From Paenibacillus terrae (GTDB lineage: Bacteria; Bacillota; Bacilli; Paenibacillales; Paenibacillaceae), in assembly GCF_005217525.1 (NCBI RefSeq), contig NZ_PNXQ01000002.1, forward strand, positions 92,329 through 153,171: a DNA stretch of 60,843 nucleotides, given 5' to 3'. The translations under genes were made by a program, and so were the position numbers. Every line of letters starts with the position of its first letter. The first letter of the stretch is position 1. The notes beneath the pieces are model-generated. The model searched no databases, was not told where the DNA came from, and saw nothing but the letters and a program-made list of their open reading frames with translations. Of this stretch, positions 7,687 through 17,697 are shown piece by piece.

Positions 7687-8811
7687 TTAATTCAACGTTT
7701 TTAATGCTTCATCACTGTAAGGCACGAGTTCCTCTATCCGGTTATCACGTAGCTTAACCGCAAACGCCGGGTCAACCAGCAAAGCCCGTCCAACCGCGAC
7801 CAGATCAGCTTCCTCTCGCTCTACTTGTCCAACAAGTTGTTCTAATCTTGCCTGTACGCTACTCGAATGATCGGTCTGGCTGTTATTGTTTTTTTCCAGT
7901 TCACTCAAAAAAGCCTTCTCCAAACCAATGGAGCCTACAGTAATAACCGGCTTGCCTGTTAGCTTTTTGGTCCAAGCAGCTAAATTTAGATCAGACCCTG
8001 CAAATTCCGGTTCCCAAAAACGGCGGCTTGAGCAGTGGAATACATCCACCCCAGCCTTCACCAATGGAGTCAGAAACTGTTCAAGCTCCTCCGGTGTCTG
8101 TGCCAATTTCTCTCCATAATGGTACATCTTCCACTGGGAGAACCGCAGTACAATTGGAAAATCTGTACCCACTGCACGACGACAAGCCTCAATGACCTCC
8201 ACCGCAAACCGAGTACGCTGGGCCAAATTGCCTCCGTACTGATCTGTACGCTTGTTGGTTTTATCCCAGAAAAACTGGTCAATTAAATAGCCGTGTGCTC
8301 CATGAAGCTCAATGCCGTCGAAACCCACCTGCTGGGCATCGGCTGCTGCTTGGGCATAGGCTGCGATAATATCAGCAATCTCGGCCTCCTTTAACGGCTC
8401 AACTACCTTTTCACCAGCAGGAGTGATACCGGACGGACCGACGGGTAATGCCTCGGGATTAGGCTGGTTAGCCGCGCCTATTTTCCGGGCCGCACCCACA
8501 TGCCAAAGCTGCGGTATAATCTTGCCACCCGCCGCATGAACCTCCTCGACTACCTTCGCCCACCCCTTCAATCCCTCACCATAAAAAATAGGAATGCTCG
8601 TATGCTCCACGGCTGCGGGATGATTAATAGCGGTTCCCTCGGTAATAATCAATCCGACCGCATTTTCCGCACGGCGACGATAATACGCGGCCACCTCAGG
8701 GCCTGGGATACCTTGAGGAGAAAAATTCCGTGTCATTGGAGCCATAACAATCCGATTGGGAAGAGATAAATTACCTGCCTTAAAAGGTTTAAATAGTATA
8801 TCTGTATTCAT
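7687..8811 (-). CDS. NADH:flavin oxidoreductase / old yellow enzyme family ene-reductase
   Basis: About 374 residues, one FMN-binding TIM barrel. PNRIVMAPMTRN near the N-terminus carries Thr rather than Cys at the position that separates classical OYE enzymes from YqjM-type ones. ELHGAHGYLIDQFF supplies the substrate-binding His pair and TDQYGG and VGRALLVDP are typical FMN-phosphate segments. Such enzymes reduce activated C=C bonds of enones or nitro compounds with NAD(P)H, usually in detoxification. The start at 8811 (MNTDILFK) is 9 bases after GGAGG; the ATG at 8820 directly abuts the ribosome site. The gene is single; the promoter at 8872-8900 carries a small palindrome. Confidence 0.88.
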   Translation of the reverse strand: MNTDILFKPFKAGNLSLPNRIVMAPMTRNFSPQGIPGPEVAAYYRRRAENAVGLIITEGTAINHPAAVEHTSIPIFYGEGLKGWAKVVEEVHAAGGKIIPQLWHVGAARKIGAANQPNPEALPVGPSGITPAGEKVVEPLKEAEIADIIAAYAQAAADAQQVGFDGIELHGAHGYLIDQFFWDKTNKRTDQYGGNLAQRTRFAVEVIEACRRAVGTDFPIVLRFSQWKMYHYGEKLAQTPEELEQFLTPLVKAGVDVFHCSSRRFWEPEFAGSDLNLAAWTKKLTGKPVITVGSIGLEKAFLSELEKNNNSQTDHSSSVQARLEQLVGQVEREEADLVAVGRALLVDPAFAVKLRDNRIEELVPYSDEALKTLN

Positions 8812-8871
8812 TATTTTCATCCTCCGCTCTCAACTAGAGTTATTGTTTTTACCCTACTGTTATACAATTCC

Positions 8872-8902
8872 ATTTTACACATAAATAAACTTGAGTTCAA
8901 GT
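8872..8902 (-). promoter_or_regulatory. Promoter of the OYE gene with an overlapping inverted repeat
   Basis: Minus strand: TTGAAC (8900-8895), 17-base spacer, TAAAAT (8877-8872). The -35 box lies inside ACTTGAGTTCAAGT (8889-8902), an inverted repeat with 6-base arms, of a kind often bound by MerR-family or other redox/aldehyde regulators. The binder is unknown. Confidence 0.55.
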
Positions 8903-8933
8903 AGCCACAGTTTATTTCTCCAACACGATACTC

Positions 8934-8973
8934 ACAAAAAAAAAGAGGAAGCGGCCCTAAGCTGCTTCCTCTT
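8934..8973 (-). terminator. Terminator of the qox operon
   Basis: AAGAGGAAGC (8943-8952) pairs perfectly with GCTTCCTCTT (8964-8973). On the minus strand it is followed by TTTTTTTTTGT, about 20 bases after the qoxD stop. Confidence 0.9.
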
Positions 8974-8993
8974 ACCTAATTAGTTTGTACTTA

Positions 8994-9329
8994 TTATTGT
9001 GCTACCATGTTGTATTCCATAATCCAGACAGAACCGCCAACAACGGTCAGCAGGATGACTACACCGAAAATCAAAGTCATGACATTCCAGCGCGGTCCAT
9101 TACTTTCACGGATATGCATGAAGAAGAATAACTGCACCAGAAATTGCAGCACTGCTGCGACCAAAATAACAACCATAGTTGAAGTGCGGCTCAACATATG
9201 ATTCATGACCACACCGAGAGGAATGATGGTCAGTACGATGGACAGAATAAATCCGATTACATAGGATTTCACTGAACCGTGAGAATCATCATGACCATGC
9301 GAACCCGCTCCTGATTGATGCTGTGCCAT
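8994..9329 (-). CDS. qoxD: aa3-type quinol oxidase subunit IV
   Basis: 111 residues with a His-rich cytoplasmic start (HGHDDSHGS) and three membrane helices (VIGFILSIVLTIIPLGVV, MVVILVAAVLQFLVQLFFFMHI, MTLIFGVVILLTVVGGSVWIM), the prokaryotic COX4 / CyoD pattern. This small subunit helps assemble and stabilise the terminal oxidase. It is the last gene of the operon, its start touching the qoxC stop with no gap, and is followed by a strong terminator. Confidence 0.92.
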   Translation of the reverse strand: MAQHQSGAGSHGHDDSHGSVKSYVIGFILSIVLTIIPLGVVMNHMLSRTSTMVVILVAAVLQFLVQLFFFMHIRESNGPRWNVMTLIFGVVILLTVVGGSVWIMEYNMVAQ

Positions 9330-9938
9330 CTACATCACCCCCATCAAATAGACGACTGTCAGCAAGAAGATCCAGACAGCGTCCAAAAAGTGCCAATACA
9401 AGCTCAATGCCGAAACTTTGCCCTTCGTCTCTGGAGTTAGCCCGCGTTTTTTCAACTGGAACATAAGGCCGATCATCCACACCAGACCTAACGAAACGTG
9501 AAGTCCGTGCGTGCCGACCAATGTGAAGAATGCCGACAGGAACGCGCTCGTTCCAAAATTGGCTCCCTCGTGTACCAATTCAACAAACTCGTAAACCTCA
9601 AAACCGATAAAACCAAGACCCAGGATCGCCGTCACGATTAACCAGTTGATTAATCCCTTCATGCTTCCTTTGTTCATGGCCAACACAGCCAGACCGCTTG
9701 TGAAGCTGCTTGTGAGCAAGAGGAACGTTTCTATGATAACGCCCGTCATGTTAAACAGCTCTGCGCCCCCCGGTCCTCCAGCTGTGCTGTTCCGAAGGAC
9801 GACGAAGGTTGCGAACAAGGTACTGAACAGGATTACGTCCGTTACAAGAAAGATCCAGAAACCAAGCATCTTCAATTCTTGTGGATCGTGATGCCCGTGG
9901 TCATGATCATGGCTGTGATGTGCTGCTGCTTGTGCCAT
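9330..9938 (-). CDS. qoxC: aa3-type quinol oxidase subunit III
   Basis: 202 residues, five membrane helices, CyoC/heme-copper oxidase subunit III family. The N-terminus HHSHDHDHGHHD is His-rich, then LGFWIFLVTDVILFSTLFATFVVL, the family's first helix pair, and the Glu/His segment GTHGLHVSLGLVWM. Subunit III stabilises the core and may guide protons or oxygen. Its start codon overlaps the qoxB stop by one base (TAATG), showing translational coupling. Confidence 0.93.
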   Translation of the reverse strand: MAQAAAHHSHDHDHGHHDPQELKMLGFWIFLVTDVILFSTLFATFVVLRNSTAGGPGGAELFNMTGVIIETFLLLTSSFTSGLAVLAMNKGSMKGLINWLIVTAILGLGFIGFEVYEFVELVHEGANFGTSAFLSAFFTLVGTHGLHVSLGLVWMIGLMFQLKKRGLTPETKGKVSALSLYWHFLDAVWIFLLTVVYLMGVM

Positions 9939-11914
9939 TATACAGACCCCCTTATTGCCGCTTCCGTGCGTTTTACTTCATCCGCAGGGATGTAGTAGTC
10001 GCCATCATACGAGAAGAAAGAACGACAAATCATACAAATCGCAACGCCGATCAGACCCGGAATATAGAAGAACGACCATCCGAATACAAAACCGAAACCT
10101 GCGATGAAAAAGAATACCGACATAATGAATGGAATCGCCGAGTTTTTCGGCATATGAATCGCTTCAATTGGCGGTTGCTTTCTGAAAATTCCTTTTGCGC
10201 GTTTGTCTTTCTCTGCCCACCAGTCATCACGTTCTTCTACTTGTGGGATGGTAGCAAAATTGTATTCCGGTGCAGGTGAAGGGATCGACCATTCCAACGT
10301 ATGACCACCCCAAGGGTCGCCAGTTGTATCCTTCAGCTTGCGGAAATTTTTGATACCCAGAAGAATTTGAAGAACCTGGAACAAGAAACCAATCCCCATC
10401 AGGAATGCTCCAACGGTTGATACAAGGTTAAGCGGCTGCCAGCCAGTATCCCAGCCGTAAGTGCTCAGACGACGTGTCATACCCATCAGACCGAGGGAAT
10501 ATTGTGGAATGAAACACACATAGAAACCGATATTCCAGAACCAGAAAGCCCATTTACCCGGCGTTTCAGGCAGAGTGAAGCCGAACATTTTAGGCCACCA
10601 GTAGTACAGACCTGCCAGATAACCGAACACTACACCGCCAATCAGAGCAGAGTGAAAGTGAGCGACCAGGAAGTAACTGTTATGGAACTGGAAGTCCGCA
10701 GGCGCTACAGACAACATGACGCCCGTCAAACCTGCAATCAGGAAATTCGGAATAAAGGCGATTGCCCACATCATAGGTGTCTTAAATGTAATCTTACCCC
10801 GATACATCGTGAACAGCCAGTTAAACACTTTAACCCCTGTCGGTATTGCGATAACCATCGTCGAAATGGCAAAGAATGCATTAACATCTGCGCCTGATCC
10901 CATCGTGAAGAAGTGATGCGCCCAGGTGAAGAAGGACAGGATAGCAATCATGAACATGGCGTAAACCATGGATTTGTAGCCAAACAATTTCTTTTTGGAG
11001 AATACGCTGATGACCTCGGAATAAATACCGAAGGCAGGTATAACTACGATATAAACCTCAGGGTGACCCCACATCCAGATCAGGTTGATATACATCATTG
11101 GGTTACCACCGAAATCAAGTGTAAAGAAATGTCCTCCTCCGAAGCGGTCAAGGAACAGCAAAGCCAATGTTATCGTCAGAATCGGAAACGCGAAAATGAT
11201 GATAACACACGATGAAAATACGGACCACGTAAAGACAGGCATTTTCATCCATGTCATACCAGGTGCGCGCATTTTAATAATGGTAACAATAAAGTTAATC
11301 CCCGTAGCCAATGAACCTATACCAGAAATCTGTATACCCCAGATATAAAAGTTCTGACCAACGCCGGGACTAAATTGCAGCTCCGAAAGCGGTGGATAAC
11401 TCAACCAACCTGCGTCCGGCGAACCGCCAATAACGAAGGACAGGTTGAATAGCATCGCTCCCATAAAGAACAGCCAGAAGCTCAGCGCGTTCAGGAAAGG
11501 AAACGCAACGTCACGCGCACCAATTTGAAGTGGTACCGCGATGTTAAACAAACCAAACATCAATGGCATCGCCATAAACAAGATCATGATCGTGCCATGC
11601 GTTGTAAAGATCTGATTGTAATGCTCAGGATGCAAAAGTGTAACATCCGGTGTAGCAAGCTGCAAACGCATCAACAATGCATCCACGCCTCCGCGGAACA
11701 GCATCAAGATGGCTGCGAGAATATACATAATACCGACTTTTTTATGGTCAACGGTAGTCAACCAGTTTTTCCAAAGCCAGCCCCATTTTTTGAAATAAGT
11801 GAGCACAAACACGATCCCGATCGTCGCAAGAGCAATAGAAACGTCCGCTCCATAAATCATTGGGTCTCCAGTAACGAAGAAAGTGGATGCAAACTCTTTT
11901 ATTTTGTCAAGCAT
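9938..11914 (-). CDS. qoxB: aa3-type quinol oxidase subunit I (heme-copper catalytic subunit)
   Basis: 658 residues, about 14-15 membrane helices. It holds the heme-copper centre: MWGHPEVYIVVIPAFG (CuB His and the cross-linked His-Tyr), AHHFFTMG (two further CuB His) and VAHFHSALIGG (heme a3 and heme a His). The extra N- and C-terminal helices compared with cytochrome c oxidase are typical for quinol oxidases of the CyoB/QoxB type. It reduces O2 to water with electrons from menaquinol while pumping protons. Second gene in qoxABCD, 25 bases after qoxA. Confidence 0.96.
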   Translation of the reverse strand: MLDKIKEFASTFFVTGDPMIYGADVSIALATIGIVFVLTYFKKWGWLWKNWLTTVDHKKVGIMYILAAILMLFRGGVDALLMRLQLATPDVTLLHPEHYNQIFTTHGTIMILFMAMPLMFGLFNIAVPLQIGARDVAFPFLNALSFWLFFMGAMLFNLSFVIGGSPDAGWLSYPPLSELQFSPGVGQNFYIWGIQISGIGSLATGINFIVTIIKMRAPGMTWMKMPVFTWSVFSSCVIIIFAFPILTITLALLFLDRFGGGHFFTLDFGGNPMMYINLIWMWGHPEVYIVVIPAFGIYSEVISVFSKKKLFGYKSMVYAMFMIAILSFFTWAHHFFTMGSGADVNAFFAISTMVIAIPTGVKVFNWLFTMYRGKITFKTPMMWAIAFIPNFLIAGLTGVMLSVAPADFQFHNSYFLVAHFHSALIGGVVFGYLAGLYYWWPKMFGFTLPETPGKWAFWFWNIGFYVCFIPQYSLGLMGMTRRLSTYGWDTGWQPLNLVSTVGAFLMGIGFLFQVLQILLGIKNFRKLKDTTGDPWGGHTLEWSIPSPAPEYNFATIPQVEERDDWWAEKDKRAKGIFRKQPPIEAIHMPKNSAIPFIMSVFFFIAGFGFVFGWSFFYIPGLIGVAICMICRSFFSYDGDYYIPADEVKRTEAAIRGSV

Positions 11915-11939
11915 TGGGGGCCTCCTTCCCTATAATCAT

Positions 11940-12914
11940 TTAATTGTGTCCGCTCATATTCATATTACTCATGGTGCCTGTATCAGTGCTGCCAGACTTG
12001 GAAGAACCTTCTGTGGATGCTCCACCATGTCCGCCATGAGGATTAGGAGCTCCTTCCACTACATACTTGGTCACAATATCCTGGAACAAACCGTCTGGAA
12101 TCGAAGAATACTCGTCAGTCTGGGAAAGGCCTGGTTTGGCAAGCGCCAAATAGCCATCCTTCGTAAGCGGCTTGGATTGCTTCTTAATGTTAGCGACCCA
12201 GTTTTTATAATCTTCATCCGACTGAACCTCTACATCAAAGCGCATTTGTCCAAAATGCTCACCGCTGAAGTTTGCGCCCGAACCAAAGTAAGTTCCTTCC
12301 TGATCAGCCTGCAAATGCAGCTTCATGGCCATGCCTGACATGGTGTAGATCTGGCCGCCCAATTGCGGAATCCAGAACGAGTTCATCGGCGCATCAGCAG
12401 TCAGTTCGAAACGGACCGGAACGCCTTTAGGAATGTGGATCTCATTGACTGTAGCAATACCTTCTTCCGGATACATAAAGAGCCATTTCCAGTCCAGTGC
12501 AGTTACTTGGATGGTTACTGGCTTTTGTGTGCTTGCCATTGGCTTGGAAGGCTCCAGCAAGTAGGTATATCTCGCAGTGATAACCGCAAGAATCAAGATG
12601 ACAACAATTGGAATACTCCACCATACGGTCTCCAGTTTTTTACTGTCGTCCCAGTGGGGTTCGTACTTCGCCTTGTTATCCGGTGCGTCGCGATAACGCC
12701 AAATGATGAAAAAAGTCAAAAACATGACCGGTACAATTAGAAGTGCAGCCATAGACGTTGAAAGAATGATCAGCTCTTTTTGTGTTTGCCCAATAGGTCC
12801 TTTCGGATCGAAAACAACGTATTTTCCGCCAGCATAAAAACACGTCCAAATGAGCAATGCTACCGTGAGCACGGTCAAAACCAACGCAATAATCGCTTTT
12901 GGTTTTTTGTTCAT
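11940..12914 (-). CDS. qoxA: aa3-type quinol oxidase subunit II
   Basis: 324 residues: a signal/anchor helix (IIALVLTVLTVALLIWTCFY), a second helix (LIILSTSMAALLIVPVMFLTFFIIW) and an outer cupredoxin domain. The CuA ligands (the Cys pair of cytochrome c oxidases) are missing at GSGANFSGEHFGQM, which marks a quinol rather than cytochrome c oxidase. After the globular domain there is a tail of about 30 residues rich in Ser, Gly, Met and His, ending SNMNMSGHN. First gene of the operon; AAGGAGAGGGG precedes the ATG. The 370 bases upstream hold no other gene and must carry the promoter. Confidence 0.93.
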   Translation of the reverse strand: MNKKPKAIIALVLTVLTVALLIWTCFYAGGKYVVFDPKGPIGQTQKELIILSTSMAALLIVPVMFLTFFIIWRYRDAPDNKAKYEPHWDDSKKLETVWWSIPIVVILILAVITARYTYLLEPSKPMASTQKPVTIQVTALDWKWLFMYPEEGIATVNEIHIPKGVPVRFELTADAPMNSFWIPQLGGQIYTMSGMAMKLHLQADQEGTYFGSGANFSGEHFGQMRFDVEVQSDEDYKNWVANIKKQSKPLTKDGYLALAKPGLSQTDEYSSIPDGLFQDIVTKYVVEGAPNPHGGHGGASTEGSSKSGSTDTGTMSNMNMSGHN

Positions 12915-13282
12915 GTTGTTCCCCTCTCCTTAAATAATAAATTACTCAAAACTTAAGAACTCCTGTAATGTTGCCCCTATATAAGATATCAGAAAAAAGG
13001 GGACTTTTTTTATTGTTAACAGAATTGTCGATTATTTGTCCGTTTTTTGTGAAAAACCTCTCTAAAAATAAAATTTCTCTTGCAAATTCAAAATCTACTA
13101 TTACTACAAAGGTAACATAAGTAAAAAATATATCGAAGCATTCCAAGGAAGAAAGACGGCTTGTAGCTGAAGTTTGTTCTTGCGATGTAAGGAAGCAAAA
13201 AACGGGGCTCCAGACAGTTTGTTGTTCCACACTGTGCGAAGACCCACGTTGTTGTTTTTCTATAGATGTTTTTTCAGTTGTA
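12915..13282. other. Intergenic region upstream of qoxA
   Basis: About 370 bases without a convincing gene. It is AT-rich near qoxA and carries an A/T-flanked GGGGAC / GTCCCC-type stretch around 12992-13005, but I see no clear promoter pair or known operator. Confidence 0.4.
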
Positions 13283-13531
13283 TTAACTGCGTCCCTTCTC
13301 CTGATCATCCTTCTTGCGGGCAATGACCAGCCCTTTTCCGATCATATAAATAAAAAATCCGCCAACGACACATCCAATACCCACCATTAAGTATATATTA
13401 CGATCACTTAGATTACCTAAGTTGAACAAAATAAGAATAATGCCTACAATCCAAGCGAGCCAGGCGATGACAGACACCGAGCGGCTCATTTGCTTTTCGT
13501 TCGATCCTGATTTTCTAAAATTCGAAGCCAT
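13283..13531 (-). CDS. Small membrane protein, two helices
   Basis: About 82 residues starting MASNFRKSG. A Ser/Lys-rich cytoplasmic head is followed by two hydrophobic segments (SVIAWLAWIVGIILILFNLG and IYLMVGIGCVVGGFFIYMIGKGLVIA) and a charged tail KKDDQEKGRS. The start at 13531 has AGAGGGAG 8 bases upstream; a GTG at 13540 is a possible alternative. No family or role recognised. It lies alone between the sugar operon and qox. Confidence 0.6.
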   Translation of the reverse strand: MASNFRKSGSNEKQMSRSVSVIAWLAWIVGIILILFNLGNLSDRNIYLMVGIGCVVGGFFIYMIGKGLVIARKKDDQEKGRS

Positions 13532-13748
13532 ATCCTCCACTCCCTCTGGTCTAAAATTGTTAAACAGCCCTCTTCAGGTATTTTTGTCAGTATGCACAAT
13601 CCCTGTGTTTTTATTCTTAATAGTCTCGCCATACTTATAACAACCTGCAATTTTTTCTTGGGTATTATTACCCCAGAGGGCTTGTTGTTCAAACAAAAGG
13701 GAGTGGAGACAGGCCAATGTCCGCTTTAGTATCAAAGTTCATTTTCTT

Positions 13749-15095
13749 TTAACGTCTGGTCTCTAGCCAGTTGTTGCTTACCACATTTCGATACCAGTGG
13801 TAGCTTTCCTTAGGGGTGCGGACCATAGTGCGGAAATCGACATGAATCATGCCGAATCTCATACTGTACCCTTCCGCCCATTCAAAATTGTCCATGAGCG
13901 ACCATGCCATATAGCCTTTGACGTGAAGGCCATCATGAATTGCCCGATGTACCTGGACCAAATGCTGCTGCATGTAGGAAATACGACGGTCATCCTGAAT
14001 CTTGCCATTTACGATCTCATCGTTGATACAAGCCCCGTTCTCTGTAATGTAAATGTCAATGTTGCCGTACTTTTGCAAATAATGCAGGACCTCATACAAC
14101 CCGCGCGATTCCACCGGCCAACCGATATCCGTGACGGGCAATCCCATGTCAATTTCTTCAGATTGGAGAAACCCGGCTTCGGGATTAAAACGATTGACCG
14201 ACATAGCGTAGTAATTGATACCGATCAGATCAATAGGTTCGCTAATAATGTCCATATCTCCTTCCTGAATAGGTACGATAGCTCCTTGCATAGCAAACCA
14301 ATCTACCAGAAACTGAGGATACGAGCCTTGATAGATGGGCTGGAGAAACCAGTCACTATGCAGGGAAACCGTACGCGCGCAAGCCGCTTTGTCTTCCTCG
14401 GAAGTGCTATAGGGCACGGCCCATGAGACATTCGGCGCTATCCCGATCTGACCGCTGGTGCCTAACTCGCGGAAACGACGTACGGATAGGCCATGCGCAA
14501 CCAGCAGATGATGACCAACGTTGATGGCTGTCTGGAGATTTGTCAGACCAGGGGCATGAACCCCCAGCATATTGGATAAAAATGCGATGCACCACGGCTC
14601 ATTAAACGTCAGCCAATGGTGTATTTTTCCGTGGAATTCACGGAACATCGTCTCCGCATACTGGACAAATGCCTGAATCGTGCGACGGTTTTCCCATCCT
14701 CCAGCATCTTGAAGCACCTGCGGCAGATCCCAGTGGTACAGCGTACAAAACGGCTCAATTCCATTGTCGTTCAGCATATCTACTACGCGATGATAATAGT
14801 CCAATCCTTCTTGATTGACTTCGCCGTCACCACTGGGGAATATACGCGGCCAAGACACCGAAAAACGATATGTACGAATGCCCAGCTCCTTCATCAGCCG
14901 GATATCTTCTTCGTAGCGATGATAGCTGTCACAGGCTACATTCCCGTTATCTCCGTTGAACACCTTGCCAGGCGTATGGGCAAAGGTATCCCAGATGGAC
15001 AAACCTCTTCCATCCTCCTCATAGCCCCCCTCGATTTGGTAGGCTGCCGTTGCCGTCCCCCACATAAAGTCCTGCGGAAATTGAAAAATGGTCAT
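13749..15095 (-). CDS. bglA: GH1 beta-glucosidase (BglA type)
   Basis: 448 residues, a single GH1 (beta/alpha)8 barrel. The acid/base is Glu166 in TFNEPW and the nucleophile is Glu352 in [21 protein letters not shown] is the family start. Length and sequence match what I recall of Paenibacillus polymyxa BglA, an octameric cytoplasmic enzyme that cleaves cellobiose and other beta-glucosides. No signal peptide. Its ATG overlaps the stop of the GH95 gene by 4 bases (ATGA), so it is the last gene of the sugar operon and should act on oligosaccharides brought in by the ABC importer encoded upstream. Confidence 0.96.
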   Translation of the reverse strand: MTIFQFPQDFMWGTATAAYQIEGGYEEDGRGLSIWDTFAHTPGKVFNGDNGNVACDSYHRYEEDIRLMKELGIRTYRFSVSWPRIFPSGDGEVNQEGLDYYHRVVDMLNDNGIEPFCTLYHWDLPQVLQDAGGWENRRTIQAFVQYAETMFREFHGKIHHWLTFNEPWCIAFLSNMLGVHAPGLTNLQTAINVGHHLLVAHGLSVRRFRELGTSGQIGIAPNVSWAVPYSTSEEDKAACARTVSLHSDWFLQPIYQGSYPQFLVDWFAMQGAIVPIQEGDMDIISEPIDLIGINYYAMSVNRFNPEAGFLQSEEIDMGLPVTDIGWPVESRGLYEVLHYLQKYGNIDIYITENGACINDEIVNGKIQDDRRISYMQQHLVQVHRAIHDGLHVKGYMAWSLMDNFEWAEGYSMRFGMIHVDFRTMVRTPKESYHWYRNVVSNNWLETRR

Positions 15096-17581
15096 ATTGG
15101 CTCTTCCTCTCCATTAATAATAATCGTATGTCTGTCCGTAATTTCCTGCAATTTGGTAAAATTCCATGACAAAATGAATCCTCCATGCTCCGGATCAGGC
15201 TGAGCCTGCCGAGCATCTGCGCTAAACGGATGAGCACTGCGAATCGTGTAGCCTCCCGTCGGGGAGGCTGCGGTAAGTTCCGCGCGGACGAGCCTGGAAC
15301 CGGACCATTCCATGCCAACCGTTATCCCGCCATGCCCCCGCAATCCGTTGACCCGCCCTTCCGACCATGCTGAAGGCAGGGCAGGCAGCAAGGTCAGCTC
15401 ACCCGGACGGCTTTGCAGCAGCATTTCCGCGATACCCGCCGTCGCTCCAAAGTTGCCGTCGATCTGAAAAGGCGGATGAGCGTCGAATAGATTGGGGTAG
15501 GTCGAGCGCGACAGCAACGTGCGAACATACCGATGCGCTGCTTCGCCATCCTCCAACCGCGCGTACAGGTTAATCAACCAGGCGCAGCTCCAGCCAGTAT
15601 GGCCTCCGCCATGATCGAGCCGTCGGCGCAGCGATATGCGGGCCGCTTCCGCCAGCTCCGGGGTATCGCGAACATGAATTTGTCGGCCGGGGTACAATCC
15701 ATACAGATGCGAAACATGTCGATGCCCAGGCTCCGCTTCCTCAAAATCGGCAAACCATTCCTGTAGTTGTCCGTGACGACCGATCTGATAAGGCAGCAGG
15801 CGTTGCAGCGTTTCTTCACAGCGGTTGCGGAACTCATCATCTAATTCCAGCAATTCCGTAGCCTGAATGCAGTTGCTCAGCAACTCCCGAATTAACGTCA
15901 TGTCCATGGTGGAACCCATGGATATGCTGCAATGCTCTCCATCCGGGGTTATAAATTTGTTTTCAGGCGACGTAGACGGAGAGGTCACCAGCCAACCGTC
16001 TGGACCTTCCACGAGCCAATCCATACAAAAGGCGGCCGCTCCCTTCATCAACGGATAAGCTTGTTCCGCCAAATAAGCCGTATCCTGAGTAAACAGATAA
16101 CGTTCCCATAAATGGGCGGTTAGCCAGACACCCCCGAGCGGCCAAAATGCCCAACTGGCATGGCCGTCTGACGGTCCGGCATACCTCCACACATCTACAT
16201 TGTGATGGGCCGTCCAGCCTTGCGCTCCATAATAGATCGAAGCCACTCTGCGCCCTGTGCGGCTGACTTCTCCAACCATGTGCAGCAAGGGTTCATGGCA
16301 CTCAGCAAGATTGCATATTTCCGCTGGCCAATAGTTCATCTGGGTATTAATGTTCGTTGTATAATCACTGTTCCACGGCGGCTGTACATGATCATTCCAG
16401 ATGCCCTGGAGATTGGCGGGCTGACTGCCCGAACGCGAACTGGCTATCAGTAAGTAGCGTCCATACTGAAACAGCGTTACCTCCAAATCCAGGTCTGCCT
16501 GACCTTCACGGTACTGCTCCAATCGCAAGTCAGTCGGAATTTGTCTCTTTGTACTTGGGTCCGTCCTGCCTTCATCCCCAAGCTCTAACTCCACGCGGCC
16601 AAACAGCTCCCAATGATCCTGCTCATGCCGATGCCTCACCTGCTCGTATCCAAGCGAGACCGCTCTAGCCAGCGTAACTTCGCATACACCTGCCGATTCC
16701 GTAGCATCAATGTCCGGTTGAGTATCGAATCCCCGGAAGCCGGTAGCTGCCGCCAAATACACCGTCATTTTATCCGCGCCCGCTACACAGATCACTCCGT
16801 CAGCCCCCCTCGTCAGGGTTCCCCCCTCGGCGATAATCCGTGCCTGAATTGCAAAAGCCATCCCCAATTCATCCTCATAAACAACCGACTGCGGATGATA
16901 GCCATGATAATCAGACTCCACATGACTGGGCGCTCGCCCGGTCAACGTAATTAAGTCCCTCTCTGGTTCACCTGAAGAGTCATCTTCTTTATCACTATCC
17001 CATTCGGATGAATCACCAAAATGTGCATCCTCACCTGCCTCGGCTTCACAAGAATGCGGCGTAGTGATACGTACGGTTGCATTAATTTTGCCTGGCGTAT
17101 CCGCAGTCAGCCTTACCATAATGATTCCATCCGGCGCACTGGCAATGACTTCACGGGTATAACGAATACCGCCACTTTGGAAAGTGACCGCAGCCGTTCC
17201 AGTCACCAAATCCAGTTCGCGTTCATACTCTGCGATTGACCCAAGTCCCTCCTGAGTAATCCACAAATCGCCCAAAGGCTGATAAGCCTCCGTATCGCGC
17301 CCCAGCATGTTCGCATTGATCAGATGTTCAGCAGCCTCGTACTTTCCATCCGCAATCAGTTCCCGGACGGGCTTCAAATATCGCAATGCATCATACTGAA
17401 CGCCATCCCTGGGAAATCCGGACCAGAGCGTATCCTCGTTTAATTGCAAACGCTCCTCCCCGATTCCGCCAAATACCATAGCACCCAGCCTCCCATTGCC
17501 GACAGGCAATGCTTCCTCCCACACCTTGGCAGGCTGGCGATACCATAAACGCAGAGATTTCTGTTGTTCGCGTTGTATCAC
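15092..17581 (-). CDS. GH95 family glycosidase (alpha-L-fucosidase/galactosidase type)
   Basis: 829 residues. [19 protein letters not shown] and [13 protein letters not shown] near the N-terminus and an (alpha/alpha)6 barrel further on ([26 protein letters not shown] segment, [20 protein letters not shown] near residue 700) are hallmarks of GH95. Known members remove terminal alpha-1,2-L-fucose, or L-galactose, from xyloglucan or other glycans by inversion. There is no signal peptide, so it should work in the cytoplasm. Gene lies between the ABC importer genes and bglA, overlapping bglA by 4 bases. An acidic Ser/Glu/Asp-rich insert (about 190-205) is a local oddity. Confidence 0.9.
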   Translation of the reverse strand: MIQREQQKSLRLWYRQPAKVWEEALPVGNGRLGAMVFGGIGEERLQLNEDTLWSGFPRDGVQYDALRYLKPVRELIADGKYEAAEHLINANMLGRDTEAYQPLGDLWITQEGLGSIAEYERELDLVTGTAAVTFQSGGIRYTREVIASAPDGIIMVRLTADTPGKINATVRITTPHSCEAEAGEDAHFGDSSEWDSDKEDDSSGEPERDLITLTGRAPSHVESDYHGYHPQSVVYEDELGMAFAIQARIIAEGGTLTRGADGVICVAGADKMTVYLAAATGFRGFDTQPDIDATESAGVCEVTLARAVSLGYEQVRHRHEQDHWELFGRVELELGDEGRTDPSTKRQIPTDLRLEQYREGQADLDLEVTLFQYGRYLLIASSRSGSQPANLQGIWNDHVQPPWNSDYTTNINTQMNYWPAEICNLAECHEPLLHMVGEVSRTGRRVASIYYGAQGWTAHHNVDVWRYAGPSDGHASWAFWPLGGVWLTAHLWERYLFTQDTAYLAEQAYPLMKGAAAFCMDWLVEGPDGWLVTSPSTSPENKFITPDGEHCSISMGSTMDMTLIRELLSNCIQATELLELDDEFRNRCEETLQRLLPYQIGRHGQLQEWFADFEEAEPGHRHVSHLYGLYPGRQIHVRDTPELAEAARISLRRRLDHGGGHTGWSCAWLINLYARLEDGEAAHRYVRTLLSRSTYPNLFDAHPPFQIDGNFGATAGIAEMLLQSRPGELTLLPALPSAWSEGRVNGLRGHGGITVGMEWSGSRLVRAELTAASPTGGYTIRSAHPFSADARQAQPDPEHGGFILSWNFTKLQEITDRHTIIINGEEEPI

Positions 17582-17697
17582 ATCAAACCCTCCCCCATCG
17601 AGATTAAACAGAGTGCCAATCCCATATTGACCACAAGGACAAGCGCTCTGTCATTCAGACACCCCATCATTTTGTTGCGTCTCGTTTAGTCAGATCG

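Noticed and set aside
12946..13323. 125-residue minus-strand open frame upstream of qoxA
   Set aside because: It overlaps the end of the small membrane protein gene, has no ribosome site and its composition does not look like protein; treated as intergenic.
13797..14426. 209-residue plus-strand frame opposite bglA
   Set aside because: Antisense to a confidently identified GH1 gene with no start signals.
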